Shown here one piece after another: positions 35,877 to 46,987 of a stretch of DNA of 64,000 nt. A model generated the notes under the pieces. The model worked only from the letters and a program-made list of their open reading frames with translations, did not search any database and was not told the DNA's origin. Made by a program: the position numbers and the translations under genes. How positions within the stretch are numbered: position 1 is the stretch's first letter; each line of letters starts with the position of its first letter. This stretch comes from Rotaria socialis (lineage: Eukaryota; Rotifera; Eurotatoria; Philodinida; Philodinidae), in the NCBI GenBank assembly GCA_905331475.1, contig CAJNYU010003455.1, positions 105,203 to 169,202 on the forward strand, given 5' to 3'.

Positions 35877-36081
35877 TAGAATTTATAAATAATTTTCATA
35901 TTGAATTCTTGTTTAAGAACGAATTCAATACGAAAAACAAATGAACTAATTGTCATTTCGTATTACATTCGACGCTAAACACGAAATAAAAATGTAAATT
36001 AGATAAAATAGATAAATGAATTTGCTTTTTTTTGTTGAAATTGTTCTATCAAAATATGAAAAACAATTTTGAATAATTTTT

Positions 36082-37144
36082 TTATAACAAAATTAATAAA
36101 ATAACTAGAATGAACATTCTATAGGAAATCATAAATTCTCTATGCGCATGATTCATTGTTGCATTTATCCAAGATTGATAAGCTGCAACACGTGTATAAA
36201 TACCGGGATAGCTGGGTCTTGCACACCCATATCCAACTGAGGTTATGCCGACTTGTTCCCAAATATTATTAGATGTAAACATTAATAATGGACCACCACT
36301 ATCACCTTGACAAGTGTCTAGACGAAAGAATATTTTACCGAGAAAAACAAATGGCATACTTTTCTCTATAAATAATTACCTTTACCGCCAGTAGGCATTA
36401 CGCCTGCACAAAATCTTTTAGATGAATCATATAAATTCACATTACGACAATAGGTATTAGTTGATGCAATCGATTGCACAGTGACTTGTCGAAGTGTTGC
36501 AGATGCAGTTTGACTATTTTCTGTTTGAACGCCCCAACCGATAGCAACAAGCTGTAAATTATAATTATTTCACTGCTAACGTTAAAAAGAAAAGGAAAAT
36601 CTATAAAAAAAAAAATTACATTGATACCAGCATTTGGATATTCTCCGCTAGCTAGTATAGCTTGGGATATATTAGGTAAACAAACAAGATCAACGCCAGC
36701 TTGACGAATATTTAACGGTGTCGACAATTTAAGTATGGCGATATCATTCAGATAGTTTAGTGTTGAATACGATGGATGATTATAGATTTTTGAAACGTCT
36801 CTTATTTGAACCGTTGAAGATAGAGATATCGATCCGACATAAACACGTACGGAAGAAGCAGACCTTAATGATTGAGTACAATGAGCTGCGGTAAGAATAT
36901 GTGAATCAGATATAATCGATCCTCCACAAAAATGAGAACCAGAAGCTGAATAACGAAGTGACGCAGCCCAACCCCATGTTTGACTTGAAGCTGGTTCACC
37001 GCCGACAATTTTAGTTAGTATTGCTGAATTTGTTGAACATCCACATGAAGCACTTGACAAACAAGTATATGTTGTACTTGACACTAATTTCAATGAAAGT
37101 TCGAAGACAAAAATCGATGCTGCATATAAAACTCCGTGAATCAT
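36082..37144 (-). CDS. Trypsin-like serine protease 3 (S1A), opposite strand
   Basis: Three exons on the minus strand (37144-36620, 36551-36380, 36317-36082) give about 310 residues. Signal peptide, pro-segment with ASCGCS, activation site K|IVGGE, His in LTAAHC, Asp in LNDIAIL and Ser in QGDSGGP are all present, with the trypsin-type Asp before TCQGDSGG. The C-terminal end is hydrophobic ([11 protein letters not shown]). The start at 37144 was chosen because it begins a signal peptide; an in-frame Met lies farther upstream at 37207. One intron (before DTCQGDSGG) is shared with protease 1, and a second before LVAIGWG is unique to this copy. It is convergent with protease 2. Confidence 0.9.
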
Positions 37145-38779
37145 TGTCGTAGTAAAGGGAAAGGTGTGGAAGTGAAGCTGCGTGCAAAAATGTGATAAAT
37201 CCGACAAAAGAAAAACATCTGTTCCATCAATATTGAAAGAGTATAAAAAGGAGTTGTTTTTGTTAAGTCAGCTTATTTTTTTGTTGTTAAATTCAATTTC
37301 ATCAGCTTCTCTTTTGCTATGGCTTCAAATTGTTGTCCTGTTATTTGTTTCTTACTTATCGATGATGAGCGACAAAATAACGATGTGAAGCGATTAGAAA
37401 ATAAAATTTTTATTTTGCTTCCATTACGTCTATCTACATTTTATATCGGATTTATGAAGAAAATACTTGATTATTTGCATGAGGAGATGAATAAGCATTT
37501 TTACAAAATTTTCTCGGCAATTGGTATAAATAACGATGTTTTGTAATGAAATATATTTGCCATCTATTGCACTAAGTTCACAAATGACCTTCAACAAAAA
37601 CTTTTCTCGTTCTGATTCCTATCCGATAACAACTAGTTAAGTATTTACAAAAATAGCGTAAGAAAAAGAATTCCTTTTCAGAGAACAGAAAGAAAAAAGA
37701 ACACTCTTGCAAAACACTTTTTTCTCTTCTCTTTTTATCGATCATAAAACAGGTTATTAAAAATTGGCTTGACTTTAGTTTGTTCGTTACGATTTTAAAG
37801 CATACATAATTTATTTTCGTATGTCAAAAATGACCTAGTGCACATTTTGTCAAATCAATATTGCTTAGAAGCAAATCTAACATTTCTGATCACCTATTAA
37901 TTACATATACAGGCGTGATCGAATTTCTATTAAATGAAACTTTTTTATTTTCTTTTTCTGGTGTACAAAACTCCATCTTATGATCTCTTATACATAGTTA
38001 CGAATGGTAAATGTATGCATACTTATGCGTAATAATATACTAATATAAAATAACAACACAGCGAATGAAAATTGATTCGCTGACAAGCATAGACAAATTT
38101 TGTTTTATGCAAGTTCCATTTATCGGTAAAGGAGAAAACGATTACTTTACTCTTTGACAAAGTCATTGATGAAAAGAGAAAAGTATAGCAAGCAAGAATA
38201 AAAGCAATCTAAATCGAGTATAACATTGTCGTTCAAACTTATTTATACGTGTTAAATGTACTTATTCGCAATTTAATTGTTTTATATAAACGAAAAATAA
38301 ACCTTGGAGAATATTACATTCAACGGAAAGCATGGAACAAAAAAGTAAATATTGGCAATCGGCCTATACTCTTAACTTGCGTGGAAGCTGACTCATTATA
38401 AACTTGTATCGGTAGTGCAGATGAATAAGTTTCAATATTTTGTTTCTTGACGCTTTGCATTTATCAAATAGAAAAATGGAAAATATTTTTATCGCAAATT
38501 TTTCTCTTTTTTAGACATATTAAATTAAAATTAAGTATGACATGTGTGTGGTCTCTTGTTAAAATATTTTTTCAATACGATCGATCATTCACAATCAGCA
38601 CAGATTAAGACAACATTTATCTTTTGTTGACTTCAAGAAAAGAATTTCTAATATTAGTCTGACACTAGTTTCATACGGCTTTTATTTATACTTTCTGAGA
38701 ACATGATATGAAATGTTTAATTCACTAAATTTTATTGATTATTTTCATCTCAACAGAAAAAAAAAGAAAAAGAATTTCT
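37145..38779. other. Intergenic interval between protease 3 and the permease gene
   Basis: Two overlapping short frames at 37182-37546 lack recognisable motifs. The rest is AT-rich with no exon, repeat or RNA gene recognised. It contains the upstream region of protease 3 and the 3' region of the permease. Confidence 0.45.
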
Positions 38780-40758
38780 TCATGTATTAAAAGTGGAAGT
38801 TTGCAGTTTTGATAGCGCAATATCCGTTGGAATTTCTGTTATGACATTATCCTCCGCTGTAACATGGCCAGGTGATAATGGAGTTTCATGTTGATCCGTT
38901 CGTTTAGGCCCAACAAACCAATGTCGAGCTGAAAAAATCCAATACATTGCAGCAATGAATGAAACACCGCCAACAACAATAATTGTATAATTCATATTAT
39001 CTTTTGTTACGGGATATTCCGTTGGAAAGAACATAAAAACGGATGTTATTGCCAACCAAACACTTGAGATGAAAGCAATAGGTAAACTAAATCGACCTAA
39101 ATTAAATTCACCTAATGGAAATGTTTTCCGTGCTGATGTAAAACGAAAAAAAATTGGTATTAAATACGAAATTTGATAACCAAGTGTAGCAATAGCAATT
39201 ATAGCAGAAAAAGCTGTTGTTGATAGTAATTGAAGTAAAAGAAGCATACTATCGATACAAAATATAAATATAACGTTAGCTAACGGTGTTTTTGTTCCGT
39301 TATATATCCAACGTAAATAATGTGAAAATGGAAAAACACCATCGCGAGCCATTGCAAATCTATGGAAGAACAAAAACAATCGTGTGCGCATCTTTTTTCT
39401 ATTAAAACTTAACTAGCTATATTACCCAATTCGAGTAGCCACTGTAAATGAGGACATTCCAGCAAAATAAACATTTAAAATAAGAAGAATAGTTAGTGCT
39501 ATTGCGCCTCGTCCTGGTGCAGCTAATTGATAAGTAGCTATGATAAAATTAGTTGATGCATTTTCTTCACTACTGCTGTTGAGAAATACGCCAATATCTG
39601 GAATAGAAAAGAGTAGTGCCAATAAATACAAAAGTCCAACAATAGCACTACAGATGCACGTGCCAAAAATGCCTCTAGGTGCTATAATAGAAAGAAATTT
39701 TCTGTAATGAGAAATCTTTTTACGTTATCGTATAAAATACACCTGCGCGACCTGCATCCCTTGTTTCTTCCGCTAAATGTGCACCAGCTATAAATCAAAG
39801 AAAAAAAGTTTCTCCTTGAATTTTTTTCGATCGATTTGTTTTTTCCTACCTTCGTAACCACAAAATGAGAAGAGTGTTGAAAGAATACTAATACAACATA
39901 CATAAGGAAATGGAAAACCTGTACCATTATAAGTTGATAAAAAAACATCGTGAGCACTTGCACGCTGTGGAGCCATGGCAAATAAAACAATAAATATAGT
40001 TATCGTTGATGCTATTTGAAAAAACGCAGCTAAATTGTTCAACCATCCTTGTTGATCAATACGAAAAGTGTTTTGAATAGCCCACATAGATAAAATACCA
40101 ATACTAATAGCTACTTGAACGCCAAGACTTAATGAAGTTTTACCGCCGAGAACGAGTGCTGCATCAAGAATACTAGAAAAACCAGATGCAAATGCAGTAT
40201 TACCTATGTAATTTAGATGAAGAAAATCTTTAATAGAAAAAAATTAATTTTCTCATTACTTGCAACATTTCCCATAAGATTGAACCATCCACAAATGTAT
40301 GATGCCAAAGGAGCGTGTCGCGCAGATACAAGTTGACCGGCCCTAATAAAAGAAAATTACCGATACATTAAAGCAATTAATTTCTACACGGTGGCAAGAA
40401 TATTTTTCTTGTTTTTTCTTTACCAATGATAAACTGATCCAGCACTTGGATAAACTGAACAAATCTCAGCTAATGAAAGACCAATAAGTATAGTAAATAC
40501 TGAGCCAATCAACCAAGACCAAATAGCTACGCCTGATCCTCCAGTATGTAATGTAAAAGTAAAACCTAAAGACATTGATACGAGTACATTGACAGCGGTA
40601 AAACAAAATGCAAATGACATTAACGGAGAAAAACCACGATAGAGTTCTTGTGAATAGCCCATTCCTTGAAGAAGATGTGCATCGACATTTTGTTCTTTTG
40701 CATCATTTGTTTCAACGGCTGGCGTTACAGATATTGATGCTCGATGAAGAGAAGGCAT
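38780..40758 (-). CDS. Amino-acid/choline permease, APC superfamily, ACT/BAT1-like
   Basis: Six exons on the minus strand (40758-40424, 40342-40260, 40203-39850, 39787-39743, 39681-39426, 39359-38780) join in frame to about 550 residues, normal for the family. These permeases carry amino acids, GABA or choline across membranes by ion-coupled transport. Family features are the N-terminal GYSQELYRGFS before helix 1, the block SLAEICSVYPSAGSVYHW in helix 3, HAPLASYICGWFNLMGN, the cytoplasmic AHLAEETRDAGRA, and the loop FAMARDGVFPFS followed by TPLANV. About twelve hydrophobic helices can be traced. This pattern is closest to the fungal/plant/bacterial ACT type (TC 2.A.3.4) and not to typical animal LAT/CAT transporters. 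Substrate cannot be told from sequence. The codons and introns look like those of the neighbouring genes. Confidence 0.85.
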
Positions 40759-42134
40759 AATTAATATATATGATTGGCCAATGTTAATATTTAATCTTTG
40801 TAGTTTATTATATGAAATATTTAATAATACAAATAAATAGACCGTTTTTGTAACTAAAATGTAGTTTAGAAATGAGTAAGGAATAATTTATCGAAAGACA
40901 ATGTCACAAAAATAATATGTCAAAGAGAAAAGGACACATTGTGTTATACAAATCCTTGTAACATGTATCAATGAATGTCAGCTGGTATTACATTAATGCA
41001 AACGTATATGTTTTGTTTTTTGTTTTAGCAAATGAAATCCTATGTAATATTTTTTTCACATACATATGTTAGTTGTTGTCATGTTTCGTTTGTGTTTTGC
41101 ATTCGGCATCCCAATATTAACTAATTCCTTTCTAAAAATCCATACGAAACTAACTGGTGTCTCATTGATTTGTGCACGTTCATTATCTTATGGCTTCAAT
41201 CCATGATTTATTGTCAACCATTCAAAACAAAAAAAGTAAAATTGTAAGTGTATCTCGCATTTAGCCGCACGTCTCTTCCGTGTGTTCAATTTCAATAATG
41301 CAGATCAAACCAGATTTTGTCTACACACGTAATTTTACATTGAAAATTCAAATATTTCAACATTGTCGAAGGCTACATATGTTTACTTTATAGAATAGTT
41401 TATGAATTCTAATTAATGGTAGAAATAATTAAATTAAGCATCACTATTCCAAACGTTCTTGAGAGAGAGAAAGAGAGAGGAGTTCAGAAATGATTACATT
41501 GTGGTATACTCAATGATTTGACATATCGATAGCAAAAAGAAAATAATCTGTTTTGACAAGTATTAAGATACAAAGGGTATTTAAAATATTATTGACTGAG
41601 TTCGCATATAAAAAAAGGGGCAAATAATCAGAAGCAATCGATCATAATCAGAAAAGCACTCAAACACAACAGTTAACGGGTTAAATTTGATTTGAATCGA
41701 TTTGAATCAACCACACCACCTATATCTATGCCTAACCACTAAAACCTATCTGTCTTGATTTTACATCGCTAGCTAACTCCATATGTCTATTCCTAACCCA
41801 CTGCGCCTATCCATAAACCCCCTCATGACTATTTATTTCTAACTGCCTAAACATCGAAAAACGTTAACATCCCGAAGTTTAAAACGATTTCGAGATTTTC
41901 ATCGAAAGCGACACGATTTTTGAGTTTCGTAAAAATATGACTAAGGACCAAGCCGTCTTTAATTTACATACGATATGATTTCTTAGTTGAAACTCTGCCA
42001 CGAGTCTAATGCGATAGATCTGCGCTTGTAGAATTGGTGCCAATTAACTTATGCCTTTCACTATTCCTTTATTTTATTTCATGCAGTCCCTTATATGTAA
42101 TCCCTGATAGCTTCATACAATTGCTATATACCTC

Positions 42135-42233
42135 CTAACTTATTCCCTTATCTATACATATATCCCCTAACTTATCACCTTATCTATAAATATATCCCCT
42201 AATTTATCCCCTTATCTATTTCTATCCCCTAAA
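42135..42233 (+). repeat. Tandem repeat, 32-bp unit, about three copies
   Basis: Successive units begin CTAACTTATTCCCTTATC, CTAACTTATCACCTTATC and CTAATTTATCCCCTTATC. The first two units are 32 bp, the third is 30 bp, and a partial fourth follows. Related degenerate CCTAAC.. sentences occur for about 400 bp upstream and again near 43400-43620, so this may be the best-preserved part of a larger old array. Confidence 0.75.
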
Positions 42234-44924
42234 TCACCATTGCGCTCGGTACAATAAGAACTTAAAACGAAAGACAGCGACAAATCAGGTTGTTATTATT
42301 GAATTCTATCTTGGCATCTTGATCATGTCGAATTGTATTGGAAATCGAGCACAGTTCAAGAACGTATAGATGGCATGAATTTGTTTCAATAGTATCGAAA
42401 TGGTGTCATATTTGGAAGATAAAATGATTCATTGAGGGGATGATTCTTGATCAAATAAATTATACTTGACATTATGGACAGTTTTAGTTCACTAAATACA
42501 TCTCAAGCTGAGCGAGGAAGAAGATGGAAAACAAACATGGGAATACTACAAAAAACTCTTTGAGAGGTTTGAGGACTGTGATTTGTTTCATTTCCCAGAA
42601 AATCGTAAAAGAATGAGAAAATCTAGAAGCTTTTCGTTGTATCCAATAAAAACTCCAGATCGGATTTTGATTCGTTGTTGCAATATTTTGAGACGGACTA
42701 TACTCGAAAACGGAAAAGACATTCCCGCATACCTCATAAGATTTCGACTAAAGTTTTTGGCAGTATAAATTTTCGACAATACTCCGAAAGTTTTTGAAAA
42801 TCCAATTATTTTTCGAATACCAAGAAAAAAGATTCCAAAACACTACGAATCTTGACATCAGTATTTTAGGAGATCTAAGCGTTTCCAAACTCTCAACAAC
42901 CAATAAGATATTTGCAGGAGTGATGCCAGAGTTCGGAGATCACCTCACAAGCCACTAATGATTTCCAAATGGTTATCCGAGTAAGCTTCGGTGTTCTACG
43001 AAACAGATTGTCGTTAGATAGCACTTAATTTGCACCGCTAATCTTAATCTAACCTCCTACCTGATTTCCTCAACCTTAATATGATATGATCTCTAAAGGA
43101 ATCCCCTTGTGCTGATATATCTCATAATTCACTATTTCAGTCTCAATCTAATCCCAAAGTTATTGCTATACCTTTATTTAATGACCTCGCTTAAGCAAAT
43201 GTACTTCAGATAGTCAACATAGAATGCATGCAGTTAGTTTTTATTGAGATTAGAAATTGAAATACAACATTTCTTTTCTATAATCTTCAGAATTAGGAAA
43301 CCTTTGCAATTTTCAATGCTGGAAAAAGTTTATCACCAATGTTTTTAAAGCATCATTAAGTACAACGGAACGCTTTAGGTTCCACATCGTACTTTTTTTC
43401 AGTGTACTTATTCCTAACCCCCTTATATCTATCGCTAGTCCCGTATGCATATGCTGCATGTTCTTAGCTAGTTCTTTTCTCGTACCCTCAATATCTAACT
43501 TCTAAATAGATATGTCTAGCCCCCTACACATATGTTTATGAGCCTTTGTGTATGTGTTACTGTTATATATAGACTTATACTTCTATGCCTACTACTAACC
43601 CGTATGTTTGTATGTGTTACCTATATTAAAATAGAAATGAAGAAATATCATATTGTTTTAAACTAAGAACAGGGTGAACATAAAAGTGGAGCACAGATAA
43701 ATACATGAAGAATGGAGATCTGGGTATGGAACCTTCATTATATAATACGAATGGAAGTCAGCAATTTGCGATGACAAATATTTTCAACTAATATACATTG
43801 CAAAAGCTATAATAAACCCAATCATATTATAATATTTCAATTGCATATATAGAAAACTTGTAATTAAACAGATACTATGTTTCTCTCAACAATATGTTAG
43901 AGGTTCTAAAACTTCAGTGAAGAAACTTAGATTGGTCTATAAGTGAAGTGTTTTCTATTGCCTAAAGCATTGTCTTCGTATAGAAAAATAGATAGCTTAT
44001 AAACAGTAATGTGATATTCAAGTTCGATTGCAAACTGAACCACGAATAAGTCCATGAAGAAAATAATTAAGATCGGGCGACTTTCTGATTACTTCGTATT
44101 TGTAGGAAACTTCAAAGGATGGGCCCCACAGTTTTTTTGACATTGCAATGTAATACTTCTCCAGCGAGTACGACTTGCCAGATGAGTATTCAAATTCATG
44201 GAGGAGTATTGGAGGAATTTTGTTTGTTTGTATGCATACTTTGTGATTATTTTGACGAGTACTCATTGTGGTACTAATACACGTTTCTTCGCAGGTCATT
44301 TAACAAAACACTTATGGATTAGAATGCAAAAATCAATATACTCAAATCGAGCATAGAGAGCATGGCTATTAATGACTTATCCATTTATTCCTCTATTCTT
44401 CTCTGATGAACTATTCATATTATTTTAGTTAATGATGGCTTTGAGAAAGAAAAAGGACTTTTTATTTCAGTTATTTTTTCTTGCATGTTGGGATTGAATG
44501 TTGGTTTAAACGTATCAATAAAAACTCTTTCTAATTTCATTTTCTAACATTTAGATAAAACTTCTTTCTACATTAAATTACAAGTTTCAGTTTGATTATG
44601 AAAAGCAATGAAACAAACCTTGCCTAATAAGTTTAGTTACTGATTGGTCGTGGCTTTTAATTATGAAGACAGGTGCATTTTTTTGTATAGAAGATTAATT
44701 AAAGTCTTTTTCTCGTTCTTTTTGTAAAAGACTATAGCTATGAAAGATAATCATTAGCCTAAATTTTTTTTTTCTGTAATAATCAGCCTTGGATTTGATC
44801 ATCAAGACACTTCTCCATTTCACAGAATAATTTATTATTTATTTCTCTTCATCTTGATTCTACTGCTCTCATAACATGTCTTAATTTGTCGACCCACATG
44901 TGATTCAAACCGGAAAAAAACCGT

Positions 44925-44968
44925 CGGTAAAATGTGCGGTCTACCGTCGGTATACCGCCAGTTTTTTT
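44925..44968. repeat. Solitary end-like sequence related to the nearby GC-rich element
   Basis: The segment with CTACCGTCGGTATACCGCC resembles the minus-strand reading of the right end of the 45245-45589 element (CTACCGCCGGTATATCGC). It may be a second, solitary end or the outer end of a larger, nested element. Confidence 0.4.
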
Positions 44969-45244
44969 TTATGAAAGTGATGCATCCTTTTGTATAGTAT
45001 AGAAGCGACTGATTATTTTTAAAATCTGTTAAAACCGACAGAATCGTGTTCAATTCGGTGCATTCCGATAATGTCGATATGCCTGAACCGCCTGTAGTAG
45101 CTACAGATCTCAAATTAGTTCCATTTATGAGATAAATATTTTATTAAAATTTTCGATTAATTCGAATTATTTTTCCGAAATAAATCGGGATTTGACAAAA
45201 AACGATTTCTGGAAGCCTTTTTTGCTCGGACCGGAGCTTATAAG

Positions 45245-45589
45245 CACTACCGCCGGTTCCCAGGTCGAATATTCCGGTCACCAGATCCCGTAGGATACCC
45301 CAGGAAATATGCGGGAAAGACGCTACATCCTGCAGGAAAACACGGGAAATCGCTGGAACATGGAAGCAGCATTCCGTTCAAAAATACGATCAGACTTTTC
45401 CGGTGGATGCCTGCCAAGTTCCGGTGCTTTCCGGCAGTAATTGACCGGAAATCACCGGAAAAAATCTGAAAATCTTCCAACCGGAATACTGCTTCCACAA
45501 AATAAACGGAACTAACCGAAACCGGCCGTTTCCAGGCCGGACTGTTCGACCTGGGTTATTATGAGTACCGCGATATACCGGCGGTAGTG
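45245..45589. mobile_element. GC-rich foldback element with perfect 13-bp terminal inverted repeats
   Basis: The left end CACTACCGCCGGT and right end ACCGGCGGTAGTG are exact reverse complements. Second-tier inverted pairs lie inside: CCCAGGTCGAA against TTCGACCTGGG, and TGGAAGCAGCATTCCG against CGGAATACTGCTTCCA. The 345 bp are far GC-richer than the surroundings, with many CCGGAA/TTCCGG motifs. Apparent frames on the minus strand here are by-products of this composition. No target duplication was seen. Confidence 0.8.
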
Positions 45590-46082
45590 ACAAAAACTGT
45601 GCGATATGGGTACCCATATACACAACGATAAAGCAAATCTACATCTTCCGACAATAAAGAACGGTATAGATTGGGGTAAATTATATAATCAGTATTAGCT
45701 AGTTTCAGACGATTCTTAGTCGAATAATTATGATCGATTTCAAAGCACAGCAGATTCTATTAGATTATAATCGTAAAATTAACCGAAAAAATCACATTTA
45801 CTAGATTTTCATCGATTGTTGAAGTTACGAATCGATGAGGATCATCTAGATGTTGATCTTCAGGTTTATTTTGTTTTGTATATGGGTTAAACCCAAATTG
45901 TTTATCTATTTGTTTTAAATCAAAAATTTTACAATCTATGATTTTTTTTAGTTCAATGAACAAAAACAAACAGGAATATTGTGATTTAAAATCGATTTTA
46001 TCGTTTCGAAATAAACTTTTCAAAACTTTCAATGATTTTATTTTTATTTTTATTTATATAAAACATATGACAATAAAAAGAT

Positions 46083-46987
46083 TTATCGGACTGCTTGATT
46101 CGAATGACTTATCGGTGGACCTTCGCATAAACATTTATCAAGTGTTGGAGCCATTCTAGATATAAAATCATCAATCATTCTCTTCTGTTCATATATCCAA
46201 TCAATTTCACGTCTTAAACTTTGTTTATGTTCGATTAATGTACTCATTTGTTCACGTTCAGTTTTATCATGACGCATTAATACAGCCATTTGACGATTTA
46301 CATCGGTATCGTATTGTCCGTGTAATATTTGCGTTTCATTTCGAGCTTCAGTACCTAAGTCAATAACTTTTTTTAATTGTTCAGTTACACGTTTTAATTC
46401 ACCCTAAAAATAAACAATACAATGCCGAGCTAAGTTTCGTTATATTTTACTTCAAATTTTCTTGTTGTTGAATTTTCAGTTTTATTTAAAATCATATTTG
46501 TATCTTCACATATTGGTGATGATATTTCAAGTGAATTTTCATAACGAATCATTTTTGCTTTAAGCCTTTCGACTTGTTCTAAACGACCTTTCGCTGTATT
46601 CAGCATTAAACGAAAACGAGAATCAGTATTTGATTGTAAGCGTATGGCTTCTTGATGGCATTGTGTTAATTTCGTTAATGTTGTATCAAGTTTTGAACGC
46701 ATAGCTAATAAACGTGCTTGTTCATTATCTACTTGGTGACTTGTTTCAGTCTGTTGTGCTGATAATTTTTGCATACGACTATTGATAAATTGTTCTGCTT
46801 CAAGAAACGATTTTTCTAAAAGAGATGTTAACTAAAATGAAAATTTTTGAAAGTAAAGTGTTCTAATTTTTCTATTTATAAATCTAGACTGTTTTACTTG
46901 AGTTGCTTCGGCATGAAATTTTTCAGCTTGATTAATATAAACAGTTGATGATTGTTCAACTTCATTCAAGCGATGATTAAGATCCAT
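46083..46987 (-). CDS. Small coiled-coil protein of unknown function
   Basis: Three exons on the minus strand (46987-46898, 46831-46451, 46403-46083) join in phase 0 to about 263 residues. The product is almost entirely hydrophilic and helical, rich in Glu, Gln, Lys and Leu with heptad-like spacing (e.g. LNHRLNEVEQSS, LRREIDWIYEQKR), which indicates a long coiled coil with a break rich in Ser/Thr/Asn near residues 135-157. No signal peptide or membrane helix is present. The last 20 residues contain two cysteines and PPISHSN. I do not recognise the family; candidates such as cytoskeletal or ciliary coiled-coil proteins are guesses. The start is the first Met after a multi-stop region. Confidence 0.72.

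Larger units (their letters stand above)
40759..46082. other. About 5 kb repeat-rich interval without a supported gene
   Basis: The stretch from 41700 to 43620 contains many degenerate CCCTAAC/CCTTATCTAT-like pyrimidine-rich segments, including a clear 32-bp tandem repeat at 42135-42233. A GC-rich inverted-repeat element lies at 45245-45589. A frame on the minus strand (44299-44018, 93 codons) has a fairly protein-like composition but no recognised family and no clear splice context. It could be a decayed exon. Confidence 0.45.

Noticed and set aside
42583..42779. Overlapping frames on both strands of about 60 codons
   Set aside because: Mutual mirror frames without motifs; nothing supports either as coding.
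45247..45623. Two overlapping minus-strand frames rich in Pro, Gly, Ser and Arg
   Set aside because: They lie within the GC-rich foldback element and have no family match; a by-product of composition and inverted repeats.
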